From Arsukibacterium sp. (lineage in GTDB: Bacteria; Pseudomonadota; Gammaproteobacteria; Enterobacterales; Alteromonadaceae), in the NCBI RefSeq assembly GCF_018402695.1, contig NZ_JAGYIM010000022.1, forward strand, positions 1 to 64,000: a DNA stretch of 64,000 nucleotides, written 5' to 3'. This document shows positions 27,666-38,575 of this stretch, piece after piece (the first letter of the stretch is position 1; every line of letters starts with the position of its first letter). The position numbers and the translations under genes were made by a program. The notes beneath the pieces are model-generated. The model saw only the letters and a program-made list of their open reading frames with translations. It made no database searches and was not told the DNA's origin.

Positions 27666-28820
27666 TTAGCTCCTTTTAATCGCTTCTAGTATCACAAATT
27701 TTGGATTTGCAGCTAACTGCTGACAATGGCCAAACAGCCGCTGCAATTGCTGCTGATAATTGAGATGACGATTAGCCACAATACGCAACCGGCCGCCCTG
27801 TTTCAATACCCGCTTAGCCTGGGTAAACATTTGAGTTGCGATATGCGTGGTAACAGTATGTTGCTGATGAAAAGGCGGGTTACAGATGATCTGATCTATG
27901 CTTTGTTCCTGCTGACCGGCCAGACAATCATCAACCATAAACTCGCTATTACCCAGGCAGTGTGGCAGGTTTAGCTCAATATTGGCTTTGGCAGACGCAA
28001 CGGCCATATAAGACTCATCAGTAAATACCACGTTACTGTCGGGTTGTTTCGCAAGCAGCATCAGGCCGAGCACACCATTACCACAGCCTAAATCAATAAT
28101 CCGCTGCCCTGCAGTATCTTGTGGTAAGTGTTGCAGGAAAAACCGGGCGCCTAAATCAAGTTTTTCCCGGGCGAAGACATTGGCGTGGTTTATCAAAGTA
28201 AAGTCAGTATCTTCCAGTGGCCACTGCAGCGGAAAATTTGGTTGGGGCTTGCCGGGCTCGGGCTGACAGCGAATTAGCCGGCATTTTTTGACGGTCAGTG
28301 ATGCCTCGGCCGGACCCAGTTGTCGGTTAAAGATGTCCAGCACATTGCGATTGATCTCTTTGGCCTTCGCGGCTGCCAGAATAATCGTTTCAGGGCGAAC
28401 CACAGCGGCCAGCTGACGTAGCATAAAACGTAAATAGCTATGATTGTTTGGCAGCTTCAATAACACGATGTCAGCATTTCCAGGCAGCGGCTCCAGGCTG
28501 TTGATCATGCTAAACTGGGCGTGCTCAATATTATTTGCTGTCCGGTTATAATGTACCGCTTGCTGTGCCAGAAAAGAGTCGCTGCTGCTGGTTTGCTGGC
28601 AGGTAGCCAACGCGCATGACAGAGCGCCAAAACTATCGTTAAGCAATAATATATGAGGGGATGCCATATGGGTTGCAGTATAGTCGACTATAGCTGCATG
28701 AGCCGCTTCTATCAGTAGTTCGTCAGCCGCATCCCAGGCTTGTAAACTGTGATTAGGCTGATCTAGTGGCCAGCGGTGGAGAGTCAGGCTGATCTGACCA
28801 AACTGAAATTGGGTATTCAT
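27666..28820 (-). CDS. rlmG: 23S rRNA (guanine-1835-N2)-methyltransferase RlmG
   Basis: RlmG methylates G1835 of 23S rRNA using S-adenosylmethionine. The 384-residue protein has the family's duplicated architecture: an N-terminal degenerate methyltransferase domain and a C-terminal active one. The active domain shows RIIDLGCGNGVLGLMLL (SAM binding) and the catalytic IICNPPFHQQH. The NPPF motif is typical of N2-guanine methyltransferases. It is divergent from alkB, whose start lies about 33 bases away. Confidence 0.93.
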   Translation of the reverse strand: MNTQFQFGQISLTLHRWPLDQPNHSLQAWDAADELLIEAAHAAIVDYTATHMASPHILLLNDSFGALSCALATCQQTSSSDSFLAQQAVHYNRTANNIEHAQFSMINSLEPLPGNADIVLLKLPNNHSYLRFMLRQLAAVVRPETIILAAAKAKEINRNVLDIFNRQLGPAEASLTVKKCRLIRCQPEPGKPQPNFPLQWPLEDTDFTLINHANVFAREKLDLGARFFLQHLPQDTAGQRIIDLGCGNGVLGLMLLAKQPDSNVVFTDESYMAVASAKANIELNLPHCLGNSEFMVDDCLAGQQEQSIDQIICNPPFHQQHTVTTHIATQMFTQAKRVLKQGGRLRIVANRHLNYQQQLQRLFGHCQQLAANPKFVILEAIKRS

Positions 28821-28852
28821 ATTGCCAACGTTTTAGCAGAGAGAACCGCATT

Positions 28853-29476
28853 TTGACACGCAAGGCGCAGAGCGACAACCGCAAAGCTGAAGCACAACAG
28901 TTTTTATTACCTGACGCTGCCATTACGCTTTGGCCGGCCTGGTTATCCGCTGGTAGAGCGGCCATTATACAGGCTCAGTTAACCACTGAATTGTCCTGGC
29001 GTCAGGAACAAATCCGGATCTATGGTAAAACGGTCAGCATACCACGGCGCCAGGTATGGATGGGTGATCCGCATTGCAGCTATAAGTATTCCGGAGTGCG
29101 CTTTATCCCTGCGTCATGGCATCCTGAGGTCCGGCATTTGGCGACAGAGCTTAGTGATGTTGTTGGCCGGCCGTTTAATTGTGTACTGCTTAATCTGTAT
29201 GCCAATGGCCAGGATCACATGGGCTGGCATGCAGATAATGAGCCTGAGTTAGGCCGGGCTCCGGTTATTGCCTCGCTCAGTTTAGGTGCAGCCCGTCGCT
29301 TTGATTTACAGCACCGGCAGCGAGGGCACCAACTGCAACTGCAGCTGGACCATGGCAGTTTGCTGCTGATGGCCGGAGATTGTCAGCAGTATTGGCAGCA
29401 TCGCCTGCCAAAGCAAAGCCGGGTGGCAACCCCAAGGCTAAACCTTACTTTTCGGTATATTACGCCACCGGGTTAG
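28853..29476 (+). CDS. alkB: AlkB-like 2-oxoglutarate/Fe(II) dioxygenase
   Basis: A demethylase of the AlkB family that repairs alkylated bases by oxidation. The Fe(II) ligands are seen as HxD in MGWHADNEPELG and His in QHRLPK; the 2-oxoglutarate arginines lie in RLNLTFR. The substrate-lid part includes NLYANGQDHMGWHAD. The layout is closer to the ALKBH2/3-like branch than to E. coli AlkB. The start is uncertain because no ATG is in place; TTG at 28853 after GAGAG is the best choice. Confidence 0.88.
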   Translation: MTRKAQSDNRKAEAQQFLLPDAAITLWPAWLSAGRAAIIQAQLTTELSWRQEQIRIYGKTVSIPRRQVWMGDPHCSYKYSGVRFIPASWHPEVRHLATELSDVVGRPFNCVLLNLYANGQDHMGWHADNEPELGRAPVIASLSLGAARRFDLQHRQRGHQLQLQLDHGSLLLMAGDCQQYWQHRLPKQSRVATPRLNLTFRYITPPG

Positions 29477-29605
29477 ATAAAATTATTTTTAGTAGGCTGG
29501 CCAGTTCGTTAGCCTGATATGTGTGATGTAAATAGAAATAGCGCGCGACAATCGCTGGCTGCTTTACTAAGATCAATTTAACGTCCAGTTCAGGGAATGA
29601 GAAAA

Positions 29606-29938
29606 ATGCTGATTCACACTGCAATAGAACAAAAACTGCTTAGTGCCTTTGAGCCGGTGCACCTTGAGGTCATTAACGAAAGTAGTAACCATAATGTGCC
29701 TGCTGGTTCTGAATCACACTTTAAAGTGGTAATAGTCACACCGGCATTCGATGGTATGCGTTTACTGGCACGCCACCGGGCTGTTAATGCCATAGTTGCT
29801 GAAGAGCTGGCAGAGAAAATTCATGCGCTGGCACTGCACACTTATACGCCATCTGAGTGGTACGAGTATTACGCCGAAAAGCCGCCAGTCTCGCCCAAAT
29901 GCTTCGGCGGCAGTAAAGCCGACAAAGCAATTATTTAA
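29606..29938 (+). CDS. bolA: BolA family protein
   Basis: BolA is a small morphology and stress-response protein that can bind DNA and pairs with monothiol glutaredoxins. The product has 110 residues from the ATG at 29606, which aligns with E. coli BolA (IEQKL, VHLEVINES, HNVPAGSESHFKVV, RHRAVNAIVAEEL, VHALALHTYT-like). An in-frame ATG at 29597 has no usable binding site distance. A terminator follows the gene at about 29983. Confidence 0.95.
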   Translation: MLIHTAIEQKLLSAFEPVHLEVINESSNHNVPAGSESHFKVVIVTPAFDGMRLLARHRAVNAIVAEELAEKIHALALHTYTPSEWYEYYAEKPPVSPKCFGGSKADKAII

Positions 29939-29982
29939 CGTAAACCACGAATTTATTAGCTGAATTTAGCCTAAAATAAAAT

Positions 29983-30006
29983 AAACAGGCTGATCAGACC
30001 TGTTTT
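29983..30006 (+). terminator. Rho-independent terminator after bolA
   Basis: AAACAGG and CCTGTTT form a seven-base stem, with an internal CTGATCAG palindrome in the loop, followed by a short T run. Confidence 0.7.
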
Positions 30007-30063
30007 CTGCGTTAAAGTTTTACACTAGCGTAATTTTTTAGCGAGCTAACAGCAGGACTTCTT

Positions 30064-31257
30064 ATGGTTATTCAACCGAAAATTCGTGGTTTTATTTGTA
30101 CTAACGCTCATCCGGTGGGCTGTGCTGAGAATGTAAGGCAACAGATTAGCTATGTAAAACAGCAGGGACCTGTAGCTAATGGCCCGAAAAATGTATTGGT
30201 TATAGGTGCATCAACCGGTTATGGTCTGGCATCAAGAATTACCGCTGCATTTGGTTCCGGCGCAAACACCCTGGGTATCTTTTTTGAAAAAGCCCCTACC
30301 GAAAACAAAACCGGTTCCGCCGGCTGGTACAACACTGCTGCCTTTGAACAGGCAGCCGGAGCAGAAGGCTTATGGAACAAACATCTCAATGGTGATGCCT
30401 TTACCGACGAGTTAAAAGCCGAAGCCATTAATCTTATCCGCAGTGAAATGGGTAAAATCGATTTAGTGGTGTATAGCCTTGCCGCCCCACGGCGCAAAGA
30501 CCCGGTAACTGGTGAAGTTTACAGCTCGGTACTAAAACCTATTGGCCAGGCGTACACCGCCAAAAACCTGAATACGACCAAGCGGGAAATTGAAGAAGTC
30601 TCGGTTGAACCCGCTAACGATGATGAGATTTTCAACACCGTTAAAGTCATGGGCGGTGAAGACTGGGAGCGCTGGTTAGATCAGCTTCACGCGGCCGGCG
30701 TATTGGCCGACAACTGTCAGACTGTGGCATACACTTACATTGGTAAAAAACTGACCTGGCCAATTTATGGTAAAGCCACCATTGGTCGGGCTAAAGAAGA
30801 TTTAGATCGGGCAGCGGGGGCAATTCGCAACAAGCTTAGCGATGTTAAAGCCAAAGCCTATGTCGCTTCATTAAAAGCGCTGGTTACTCAGGCCAGTTCA
30901 GCCATTCCAATTATGCCGTTGTATATTTCCCTGTTATATCGGGTAATGAAACAGCAGGGTAGTCATGAAGGCTGTATTGAACAGATTAATGGTTTATTTC
31001 GCCAGGGATTATATAGCGACACACCAACGCTGGATGACGCCGGCAGGTTGCGGATGGATGGTAAGGAGCTGGCTGACGAGGTGCAGGATAAAGTTGCCGC
31101 ACTGTGGCAACAGGTAAGCACTGATACCATTGACAGCCTGACTGATTATCATGGCTACCATACTGAATTTTTACATTTATTCGGCTTTGGCTTTGCTGGT
31201 GTTGATTACGATGCCGATGTTACGCCTGCCGTGCCATTGGCCAATCTGGCTAATTAG
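30064..31257 (+). CDS. fabV: Enoyl-ACP reductase FabV
   Basis: FabV reduces trans-2-enoyl-ACP with NADH in the last step of fatty-acid elongation. It is a long-form short-chain dehydrogenase homologue of 397 residues. The nucleotide-binding motif is GASTGYGLASR; the family catalytic pattern Y-x8-K is seen in YGKATIGRAK. Family knowledge says FabV is insensitive to triclosan, unlike FabI. No fabI is visible here, so whether it is the only reductase cannot be told. A strong terminator follows. Confidence 0.97.
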   Translation: MVIQPKIRGFICTNAHPVGCAENVRQQISYVKQQGPVANGPKNVLVIGASTGYGLASRITAAFGSGANTLGIFFEKAPTENKTGSAGWYNTAAFEQAAGAEGLWNKHLNGDAFTDELKAEAINLIRSEMGKIDLVVYSLAAPRRKDPVTGEVYSSVLKPIGQAYTAKNLNTTKREIEEVSVEPANDDEIFNTVKVMGGEDWERWLDQLHAAGVLADNCQTVAYTYIGKKLTWPIYGKATIGRAKEDLDRAAGAIRNKLSDVKAKAYVASLKALVTQASSAIPIMPLYISLLYRVMKQQGSHEGCIEQINGLFRQGLYSDTPTLDDAGRLRMDGKELADEVQDKVAALWQQVSTDTIDSLTDYHGYHTEFLHLFGFGFAGVDYDADVTPAVPLANLAN

Positions 31258-31267
31258 TCGTATTGAC

Positions 31268-31293
31268 AAGCCGCCTTTGGGCGGCTTTATTTT
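31268..31293 (+). terminator. Rho-independent terminator after fabV
   Basis: AAGCCGCC and GGCGGCTT form an eight-base stem with loop TTTG and a T-rich tail. Confidence 0.88.
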
Positions 31294-31589
31294 GCAACTA
31301 AGTAAGCGACGCTAACTGGCAAACCCAGCATCGGAGCGCTTTCAGCGGAGATTAGTACTGGCCGTAGTCAGCATTTTCAGCAGAGCCAGGCAGTAATCAT
31401 TTTGCTGATAATTTTACGCTGTACCATGGATAGCCGCTGGCTTTAATGTTAGAATTCGCGACTTTAATACGTGTATCTGGTTAAAAATTAATCGCCTTGT
31501 TGGCTGGATTAGCAAAATCAGGTGCGCTGCGTTCGCTGCAGCTGAAAAACTAGACCCGGTTTCTTCCCAAAATAGTAGTGCAAGTACGT
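31294..31589. other. Intergenic region upstream of the nqr operon
   Basis: About 300 bases between the fabV terminator and nqrA, presumably holding the operon promoter. No confident -35/-10 pair, operator or small reading frame was found. The bases just before the nqrA start are not purine-rich. Confidence 0.4.
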
Positions 31590-32927
31590 ATGATAAAACT
31601 CAAAAAAGGCTTGGACATTCCCCTTGCAGGCAGTCCTAAACAAGAGATAAGTACGGGTAACGCCATTACTACCGTCGCCGTTTTGGGCGAAGAGTATGTG
31701 GGCATGCGTCCGACAATGGCGGTCGAAGTAGGTGATGCCGTAAAAAAAGGCCAGGTGCTTTTCGAAGACAAGAAAAACCCTGGTGTTAAATTTACTGCGC
31801 CACTTGCCGGTACCGTCAAAGAAATTAACCGCGGTGCCAAGCGGGTATTGCAATCAGTGGTTATTGCGGTTAGTGGCGATGACGCAGAGCAATTCAAGCG
31901 CTACAGCAGTGACCAGCTTGCCGGTTTAAGCCGTGAGCAAGTCACTGAAAATCTGGTTGAATCAGGCCTGTGGGCGGCATTGCGCACCCGGCCATTCAGT
32001 CAGATCCCGGCGATTGACAGCACGCCTCGTGCTATTTTTGTCAATGCCATGGATACCAATCCATTGGCGGCCGATCCTACTGTTATTATTAATGCAGAAG
32101 CAGAGGCCTTTACTCAGGGGCTGACGCTGCTGAGCAAGCTGACCGATGGTAAAGTTTACCTGACCAAAAAAGCCGGCAGCGCAGTGCCAACCAGTTCTGT
32201 AGTTGAAGTGGCAGAATTTGACGGCCCGCATCCTGCCGGCTTAGTCGGAACCCATATTCACTTTTTAGAGCCGGTGAGCATGAAAAAAGTGGTATGGCAT
32301 ATCGGTTATCAAGACGTCATTGCCATGGCAAAGTTGTTTTTAAGCGGTGAGCTGGATGCTAACCGGGTGGTGGCATTGTGCGGTCCTGTAGTGAAATCAC
32401 CACGTTTAGTAAAAACGGTACTCGGGGCATCCTTAGCAGAACTGACTGCCGATGAACTTAATGACGGTAAAAACCGTATTATTTCAGGTTCAGTGCTGGC
32501 AGGAAGCAGTGCGCACGGTGTGCATGGCTACTTAGGTCGCTATCACAATCAGGTATCAGTACTGGCCGAAGGGTATGAAAAAGAATTCCTTGGCTGGATT
32601 GCCCCTGGCGCCACGAAGTTCTCGGTAACGCGTGCTTATCTGTCGCATTTGAGCCCCAAACGCCTGTTCAATATGACAACGACCACTAATGGCTCATCGC
32701 GGGCTATGGTGCCAATTGGTAATTATGAGCGGGTAATGCCGCTGGATGTATTACCAACCTTGTTGTTACGGGACCTGGTGTCCGGTGATACCGACAGCGC
32801 CCAAACCCTGGGTTGCCTGGAGTTAGACGAAGAAGATTTGTCGCTGTGTACTTTTGTATGCCCTGGCAAATACGACTACGGCACAATTCTGCGCAGCTGC
32901 TTGACGACCATCCAGAAGGAAGGCTAA
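31590..32927 (+). CDS. nqrA: Na+-NQR subunit A
   Basis: NqrA is the cytosolic subunit of the six-subunit Na+-pumping NADH:ubiquinone oxidoreductase and contributes to quinone binding. From the ATG at 31590 the product has 445 residues and aligns end to end with Vibrio NqrA ([48 protein letters not shown]-like region, CPGKYDYG). No Shine-Dalgarno sequence is visible, which is odd for the first gene of a highly expressed operon. nqrB follows two bases after the stop. Confidence 0.97.
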   Translation: MIKLKKGLDIPLAGSPKQEISTGNAITTVAVLGEEYVGMRPTMAVEVGDAVKKGQVLFEDKKNPGVKFTAPLAGTVKEINRGAKRVLQSVVIAVSGDDAEQFKRYSSDQLAGLSREQVTENLVESGLWAALRTRPFSQIPAIDSTPRAIFVNAMDTNPLAADPTVIINAEAEAFTQGLTLLSKLTDGKVYLTKKAGSAVPTSSVVEVAEFDGPHPAGLVGTHIHFLEPVSMKKVVWHIGYQDVIAMAKLFLSGELDANRVVALCGPVVKSPRLVKTVLGASLAELTADELNDGKNRIISGSVLAGSSAHGVHGYLGRYHNQVSVLAEGYEKEFLGWIAPGATKFSVTRAYLSHLSPKRLFNMTTTTNGSSRAMVPIGNYERVMPLDVLPTLLLRDLVSGDTDSAQTLGCLELDEEDLSLCTFVCPGKYDYGTILRSCLTTIQKEG

Positions 32928-32929
32928 CC

Positions 32930-34135
32930 ATGAGTTTAAAGCATTTTTTAGAGCGCATTGAACCGCAATTTGAGAAAGGCGGTAAGTATGAGAAGTGGTA
33001 CGCGCTGTATGAAGCTGCCGCGACTATCTTCTATACCCCTGGTTTAGTTACCAAAAATGGCACTCATGTTCGCGACAGTATTGATTTGAAGCGAATCATG
33101 ATTTTTGTCTGGCTGGCACTGTTTCCGGCATTATTTTTCGGTATGTACAATATTGGCCATCAGGCGGTAGAAGCGCTGGTAGCCGGTTATGGCACACCTG
33201 ATACCTGGCAGGTTGCGATATTCCAGATGCTGGGCGGTAATTTGACTGAAGCGTCAGGCTGGGCCGGCAAGATGTTTTATGGTGCCGTCTGGTTTTTGCC
33301 AATATACGCCGTAACCTTCATCGTTGGTGGTTTCTGGGAGGTCTTGTTTGCTTCGGTGCGTAAGCATGAAATCAACGAAGGCTTTTTTGTCAGTTCAATT
33401 CTTTTTGCACTGATCCTGCCGGCAACCATTCCGTTATGGCAGGTTGCGCTGGGTATTACCTTCGGTGTCGTTGTGGCCAAAGAAGTATTTGGTGGTACGG
33501 GCCGTAACTTCCTGAATCCGGCGCTTGCTGGCCGTGCTTTCCTGTTTTTTGCTTATCCGGCACAAATATCCGGTGACGCCGTATGGACTGTAGCCGATGG
33601 TTACTCAGGTGCTACCTGGTTAAGTAAAGCACAAATGGGCGAACTGGATTATGGTGCCAATACCGAATTGTGGTGGGATGCCTTCTTAGGTTTTATTCCT
33701 GGCTCAGTCGGTGAAACCTCAGTACTGGCCTTGTTAGTGGGTGGTTTAGCATTAATTTACTTCCGTATTGCTTCCTGGCGTATCGTGCTGGGTGTGATGA
33801 TCGGGATGATCTTAACCAGCTACCTGTTTAACGCTATCGGTTCAAACACCAACCCGCTGTTTGCTATGCCCTGGCATTGGCATCTGGTATTGGGTGGGTT
33901 TGCTATCGGGATGTTCTTTATGGCAACCGATCCGGTTTCAGCATCCTTTACCAATCAGGGCAAATGGGCCTACGGCATTTTAATCGGCTTTATGGTGATT
34001 ATGATCCGCGTTGCTAACCCGGCCTACCCGGAAGGCATGATGCTGGCCATCCTGTTTGCTAACCTGTTTGCACCTTTATTCGATTTCTTCGTGGCTCAGG
34101 CCAATATTAAGCGGAGGCTGGCACGCAATGTCTAG
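32930..34135 (+). CDS. nqrB: Na+-NQR subunit B
   Basis: Integral membrane subunit carrying a covalently bound FMN and riboflavin, and central to Na+ translocation. The 401-residue product has about ten membrane helices. The FMN attachment threonine lies in the motif SGAT (GYSGATWL). The ATG at 32930 has AAGGAAGG upstream; a longer in-frame start at 32813 lies inside nqrA and is rejected. The end overlaps nqrC by eight bases. Confidence 0.97.
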   Translation: MSLKHFLERIEPQFEKGGKYEKWYALYEAAATIFYTPGLVTKNGTHVRDSIDLKRIMIFVWLALFPALFFGMYNIGHQAVEALVAGYGTPDTWQVAIFQMLGGNLTEASGWAGKMFYGAVWFLPIYAVTFIVGGFWEVLFASVRKHEINEGFFVSSILFALILPATIPLWQVALGITFGVVVAKEVFGGTGRNFLNPALAGRAFLFFAYPAQISGDAVWTVADGYSGATWLSKAQMGELDYGANTELWWDAFLGFIPGSVGETSVLALLVGGLALIYFRIASWRIVLGVMIGMILTSYLFNAIGSNTNPLFAMPWHWHLVLGGFAIGMFFMATDPVSASFTNQGKWAYGILIGFMVIMIRVANPAYPEGMMLAILFANLFAPLFDFFVAQANIKRRLARNV

Positions 34136-34931
34136 TAATAATGACACCATCAGCAAAACGCTGATTGTAGTAGTTTCCTTGTGTTTAGTTTGCGCTATCG
34201 TGGTGTCTACCGCTGCAGTGCAACTGCGACCGAAGCAGAACCAGAATAAACTACTGGATTCTCAGGTAAACATTTTGCGCAGCGTCGGCCTGATTGAAGG
34301 CAAAGCTTCGCCACAGGAAATTGCTGAAAAGTTTGAAAAACATGTTGAATCGCGGCTGGTTAATCTGGAAACAGGTGAAATCGTGGCCGACTGCGATAAA
34401 GCCTGTGCCAAAGCCTATGATTACCGCCGGGCAATGAAAGACCCTGAGCAAAGCACTGCATTGGATGGCGCAACGGATGTGGCGTCAATTCGCCGGATTG
34501 CTGAGCTTGCTCCGGTTTACCTTACATATGATGAAGACCGTAATCTGCAATCGGTAGTACTGCCGGTTCATGGCTATGGTTTATGGTCAACGATGCATGC
34601 TTTTCTGGCATTACAGCCAGATGGCAATACCATCATTGGCCTCAACTATTATGAGCAAGGTGAAACGCCGGGTTTAGGTGCGGAAATTGAGAATGAGCGC
34701 TGGAAGGCGCAATTTAAAGGTAAAAAGCTGACGAAAGACGGTGGTGTGGTTGGCCTGGAAGTGAAAAAACCAGGTAACGCGAACCCAGACTCCGACTACG
34801 AGGTTGACGGTTTGTCGGGCGCAACTCTAACCGCAAATGGGGTGCAAAATACCTTTACTTTTTGGATTGGCGAGAACGGTTTCGGACCTTTCTTAGCCAA
34901 AGTGCGTCAAGGAGCCTTAAACAATGGCTAA
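34128..34931 (+). CDS. nqrC: Na+-NQR subunit C
   Basis: Single-span subunit with a periplasmic domain and a covalent FMN. The 267-residue product has one N-terminal membrane helix (about residues 9-30). The FMN attachment site is the threonine in DGLSGATLT. The ATG at 34128 follows GGAGG and overlaps the nqrB stop. The FMN is added by ApbE, whose gene lies four genes downstream. Confidence 0.97.
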   Translation: MSSNNDTISKTLIVVVSLCLVCAIVVSTAAVQLRPKQNQNKLLDSQVNILRSVGLIEGKASPQEIAEKFEKHVESRLVNLETGEIVADCDKACAKAYDYRRAMKDPEQSTALDGATDVASIRRIAELAPVYLTYDEDRNLQSVVLPVHGYGLWSTMHAFLALQPDGNTIIGLNYYEQGETPGLGAEIENERWKAQFKGKKLTKDGGVVGLEVKKPGNANPDSDYEVDGLSGATLTANGVQNTFTFWIGENGFGPFLAKVRQGALNNG

Positions 34932-35553
34932 TGCAAAAGAGATTAAAACGGTCCTGTTTGGGCCCGTTTTCGCCAACAACCCGATAGCATTACAGGTATT
35001 GGGTATTTGTTCAGCGCTGGCAGTTACCACTAAGATGGATACTGCATTGGTAATGTGCTTTGCACTGACTTTCGTAGTTGCATTTTCAAACCTTTTTATC
35101 TCTATGATACGCAATCACATTCCATCAAGCGTGCGGATCATTGTGCAAATGACCATTATTGCCTCGCTGGTAATCGTGGTGGATCAGTTCCTGAAGGCCT
35201 TTGCTTACGATCTGGCTAAGCAGCTATCAGTATTCGTTGGCCTGATAATTACCAACTGTATCGTAATGGGCCGGGCTGAAGCCTACGCTATGAAAAGTTC
35301 ACCTGGCATGAGCTTTTTAGATGGTATTGGTAATGGTTTGGGCTACAGCGTGGTGCTGCTGGTCGTCGCTTTTATCCGCGAGTTAGGTGGTTCAGGTTCA
35401 CTGTTCGGCGTGCAAATTATGCCATTGCTGAGCGAAGGCGGCTGGTACCAGCCAATGGGTTTCCTGCTGATTGCACCCAGTGCTTTTATTATTATCGGAC
35501 TATTTATCTGGGTGTTGCGGACATATCGTCCGGAACAAGTAGAGAAGGCATAA
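34924..35553 (+). CDS. nqrD: Na+-NQR subunit D
   Basis: A 209-residue subunit with about six membrane helices, homologous to NqrE and to RnfE. NqrD and NqrE form the membrane core where an iron centre lies; the cysteine-bearing helix segments [11 protein letters not shown] and [14 protein letters not shown] are seen. It overlaps the nqrC stop by eight bases. Confidence 0.96.
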   Translation: MANAKEIKTVLFGPVFANNPIALQVLGICSALAVTTKMDTALVMCFALTFVVAFSNLFISMIRNHIPSSVRIIVQMTIIASLVIVVDQFLKAFAYDLAKQLSVFVGLIITNCIVMGRAEAYAMKSSPGMSFLDGIGNGLGYSVVLLVVAFIRELGGSGSLFGVQIMPLLSEGGWYQPMGFLLIAPSAFIIIGLFIWVLRTYRPEQVEKA

Positions 35554-35563
35554 GGAGCAGCAA

Positions 35564-36172
35564 ATGGAACATTACTTAAGCTTATTTGTGCGTGCCGTCT
35601 TTATTGAGAACCTGGCGCTATCGTTCTTTCTGGGGATGTGTACCTTTATAGCGGTATCACAGAAAATTAAAACCGCTTTCGGTCTAGGGGTTGCGGTAAT
35701 TGTGGTACTGGGAATTTCGGTACCGGTTAACAATCTGGTGTTTAACCTGTTACTGGCACCAGGCGCGTTATCCTGGGCAGGCTTTCCTGAAGCAGACTTA
35801 AGCTTTCTCGGCTTCTTAACCTATATCGGGGTTATTGCCGCGCTGGTGCAAATTCTGGAAATGACTTTAGATAAGTTCTTCCCGGCACTGTACAACGCCC
35901 TGGGTATCTTCCTGCCTTTGATTACCGTTAACTGCGCTATTTTTGGTGCGGTAGCCTTTATGGTTGAGCGTGACTATAACTTCGGTGAGAGTGTAGTATT
36001 CGGTCTGGGTAGCGGTGTTGGCTGGGCGTTGGCGATTACCTTGCTGGCAGGCATCCGTGAGAAGTTAAAGTATGCTGATATACCCGCTGGTTTACGCGGC
36101 TTAGGGTCTACCTTTCTGGTAGTGGGTTTAATGGGGCTAGGCTTTATGTCTTTCTCTGGCGTTTCACTGTAA
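35564..36172 (+). CDS. nqrE: Na+-NQR subunit E
   Basis: A 202-residue subunit with six membrane helices, homologous to NqrD and RnfA. Cysteine-bearing segments are [13 protein letters not shown] and [12 protein letters not shown], placed to share the membrane iron centre with NqrD. The ATG at 35564 follows AAGGAG. It is followed by nqrF after 20 bases. Confidence 0.96.
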   Translation: MEHYLSLFVRAVFIENLALSFFLGMCTFIAVSQKIKTAFGLGVAVIVVLGISVPVNNLVFNLLLAPGALSWAGFPEADLSFLGFLTYIGVIAALVQILEMTLDKFFPALYNALGIFLPLITVNCAIFGAVAFMVERDYNFGESVVFGLGSGVGWALAITLLAGIREKLKYADIPAGLRGLGSTFLVVGLMGLGFMSFSGVSL

Positions 36173-36192
36173 AGCAGTAGAGGGAATATATA

Positions 36193-37419
36193 ATGCAAGA
36201 GATATATCTTGGCGTTGGCATGTTCACCATAGTGGTTTTAATGCTGGTGTTTATTATCCTGGCAGCAAAATCCAAGTTGGTGGAAAGCGGCGACATTACG
36301 ATTAGTATTAATCACGACCCGGACAAAGCCATCAAAACCAAAGCGGGTGGTAAATTGCTGGGTGCATTAGCAGACAATGGTATTTTCCTGTCTTCTGCCT
36401 GCGGTGGCGGTGGCTCTTGTGGTCAGTGCCGGGTCCATGTTAAATCAGGTGGGGGCGAAATACTGCCAACTGAGATGGGCCATATCACTAAAGGTGAAGC
36501 GCGCGAAGGTTGCCGGTTATCCTGTCAGGTTGCGGTTAAATCTGATATGGAAATTGAAGTTGAAGAAGAAATCTTTGGTATCAAAAAATGGGATTGCGAA
36601 GTTATCTCTAATGATAGCAAGGCAACCTTTATTAAAGAGCTGAAAATGGCGATTCCGGATGGTGAGTCAGTACCATTCCGCGCCGGTGGTTATATCCAGA
36701 TTGAAGCGCCGCCGCACCATGTTAAGTACAAAGACTTTGATATTCCGGAAAAATTCCGTGGTGACTGGGAACGCTTCAATTTCTTCAGCTTAGAGTCGAA
36801 AGTTGATGAGGAAACCATCCGTGCTTACTCGATGGCCAACTATCCGGACGAGGAAGGCATTATTATGCTGAACGTGCGGATTGCGACGCCACCGCCGAAT
36901 AATCTGAGCCTGCCTTGCGGTAAGATGTCGTCTTACATCTGGAGCCTGAAAGAAGGTGACAAAGTGACGATTTCAGGGCCATTTGGTGAGTTCTTTGCCA
37001 AAGACACTGATGCTGAAATGGTATTTATCGGTGGTGGTGCGGGTATGGCGCCGATGCGTTCACACCTTTTCGATCAGTTACGTCGCTTAAAATCGAAGCG
37101 TAAAATCAGCTTCTGGTATGGCGCACGTTCTAAGCGTGAAATGTTCTACGTGGAAGATTTCGATATGCTGGCGGCTGAGAACGACAACTTCGAGTGGCAT
37201 GTTGCCTTGTCAGACCCGCAGCCGGAAGATAACTGGGATGGTTATACCGGGTTTATTCATAACGTCATTTATGAAAACTACCTGAAAAACCACAAAGCGC
37301 CGGAAGATTGTGAATTTTACATGTGCGGACCGCCAATGATGAACAAAGCGGTTATCAACATGCTGAAAGACTTAGGGGTTGAAGACGACAATATACTGCT
37401 TGATGATTTCGGCGGTTAA
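36193..37419 (+). CDS. nqrF: Na+-NQR subunit F (NADH dehydrogenase module)
   Basis: NqrF is the electron entry point: NADH to FAD to a 2Fe-2S cluster. The 408-residue product has one N-terminal helix (about 5-25), a ferredoxin domain with cluster cysteines at 70, 76, 79 and 111, and a ferredoxin-reductase module with RAYSMANYP (FAD), [14 protein letters not shown] (NADH) and the C-terminal LLDDFGG. A terminator follows the gene, but apbE and nqrM continue in the same direction. Confidence 0.98.
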   Translation: MQEIYLGVGMFTIVVLMLVFIILAAKSKLVESGDITISINHDPDKAIKTKAGGKLLGALADNGIFLSSACGGGGSCGQCRVHVKSGGGEILPTEMGHITKGEAREGCRLSCQVAVKSDMEIEVEEEIFGIKKWDCEVISNDSKATFIKELKMAIPDGESVPFRAGGYIQIEAPPHHVKYKDFDIPEKFRGDWERFNFFSLESKVDEETIRAYSMANYPDEEGIIMLNVRIATPPPNNLSLPCGKMSSYIWSLKEGDKVTISGPFGEFFAKDTDAEMVFIGGGAGMAPMRSHLFDQLRRLKSKRKISFWYGARSKREMFYVEDFDMLAAENDNFEWHVALSDPQPEDNWDGYTGFIHNVIYENYLKNHKAPEDCEFYMCGPPMMNKAVINMLKDLGVEDDNILLDDFGG

Positions 37420-37442
37420 CTCAGTACAACCTTAGATATATT

Positions 37443-37474
37443 AAAAGGGGGTAACGTTCTGCGTTGCCCCTTTT
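37443..37474 (+). terminator. Terminator-like hairpin between nqrF and apbE
   Basis: AAAAGGGG pairs with CCCCTTTT, extended by TAACG/CGTTG with small mismatches, loop near TTCTG. It could end or attenuate transcription before apbE-nqrM. Confidence 0.7.
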
Positions 37475-37540
37475 ATGTTATTAGCCGTGTTGGTCGCTGC
37501 TTAAGCAGGAAATTTTTCAGGAATGTTATCAGGAAATATG

Positions 37541-38572
37541 ATGAAACGTGTCCACCCTTTTTCGTTTATCTGGTTAGCTTTTATAAGCTTGTGGCTAGGT
37601 GGCTGTTCACCCGCGGCTAAGTTGCCACAGGAGCAGGAGCTGCACGGTAACACCATGGGCACGACCTACAGCGTCAAGTTCTTCAGTGTGCAGCCAGTGG
37701 ATAATCAGGCTTTGCAACAACAGCTGGAGCAGGAGCTGGAGCTGATTAACGATTTAATGTCGACTTACCGAGCTGAATCAGAGCTGATGCAGTTTAACCT
37801 GCAGCAAACCACAGAGCCTTATACGCTAAGTGAACAAACAGCCAAAGTGATTGCCGAAGCTATAAGAATAGGCCAGCAGACGGGAGGAGTACTGGATATT
37901 ACTGTCGGACCTCTGGTCGAACTGTGGGGGTTTGGTGCTGCAGGTCGGATTACTGAGCGTCCTGAGCCTGAGCAACTGCGGCTTGTCAGTGACTATGTTG
38001 GCCTTGATAAAATCAGCCTTGATGCTAATCAGCTGGTGAAAACAGATGCCCGCTTAGCCCTCGACTTATCGACCATTGCCAAAGGTTACGGCGTCGACCG
38101 GTTAGCTGAAATTCTGGAGGCAGCAGGTATCACGGATTATATGGTGGATATTGGCGGTGAAATGCGGGTTAACGGCCGTAAACCTGACCGGGAATGGCGG
38201 GTAGCGATTGAGAAACCGGTGGCGGGAGACCGGGCGGTGCAAAGGATTATCGCCCCGGGTGATATGGCGATTGCCACCTCAGGGGATTACCGTAATTATT
38301 TTGAACAGGACGGTATTCGCTATTCTCACTTGATCGATCCGCGCACAGCTGAGCCAGTTCAGCATCGAACAGTGTCCAGTACGGTTATTCATCCAAGCAG
38401 CATGACCGCTGACGGTTATGCTACAGCGTTACATATTATGAGCGCAGAAGAAGCGATACAATTTGCTAATCAGCATCAGCTTGCTGCATTGTTGATTATT
38501 AAAACTGACGAGGGCTACAGCGAGCTGGTCAGTGACGCGTTTCAACCCTTTTTAGCTGACGAAGTGAGGTAA
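37541..38572 (+). CDS. apbE: FAD:protein FMN transferase ApbE (lipoprotein)
   Basis: ApbE uses FAD to attach FMN to threonine residues of NqrB and NqrC in the periplasm. The 343-residue product has a lipobox LGGC near residue 23, and ApbE landmarks HGNTMGTTYSVKF, DLSTIAKGYGVD, DIGGEMRVNG and HLIDPRTAEP. The ATG at 37541 has AGGA six bases upstream and is preferred to ATGs at 37523 and 37538. nqrM follows after three bases. Confidence 0.96.
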   Translation: MKRVHPFSFIWLAFISLWLGGCSPAAKLPQEQELHGNTMGTTYSVKFFSVQPVDNQALQQQLEQELELINDLMSTYRAESELMQFNLQQTTEPYTLSEQTAKVIAEAIRIGQQTGGVLDITVGPLVELWGFGAAGRITERPEPEQLRLVSDYVGLDKISLDANQLVKTDARLALDLSTIAKGYGVDRLAEILEAAGITDYMVDIGGEMRVNGRKPDREWRVAIEKPVAGDRAVQRIIAPGDMAIATSGDYRNYFEQDGIRYSHLIDPRTAEPVQHRTVSSTVIHPSSMTADGYATALHIMSAEEAIQFANQHQLAALLIIKTDEGYSELVSDAFQPFLADEVR

Positions 38573-38575
38573 GCG

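Noticed and set aside
32813-32929. Longer nqrB start inside nqrA
   Set aside because: It lies in another frame over conserved NqrA sequence, and the ATG at 32930 has AAGGAAGG.
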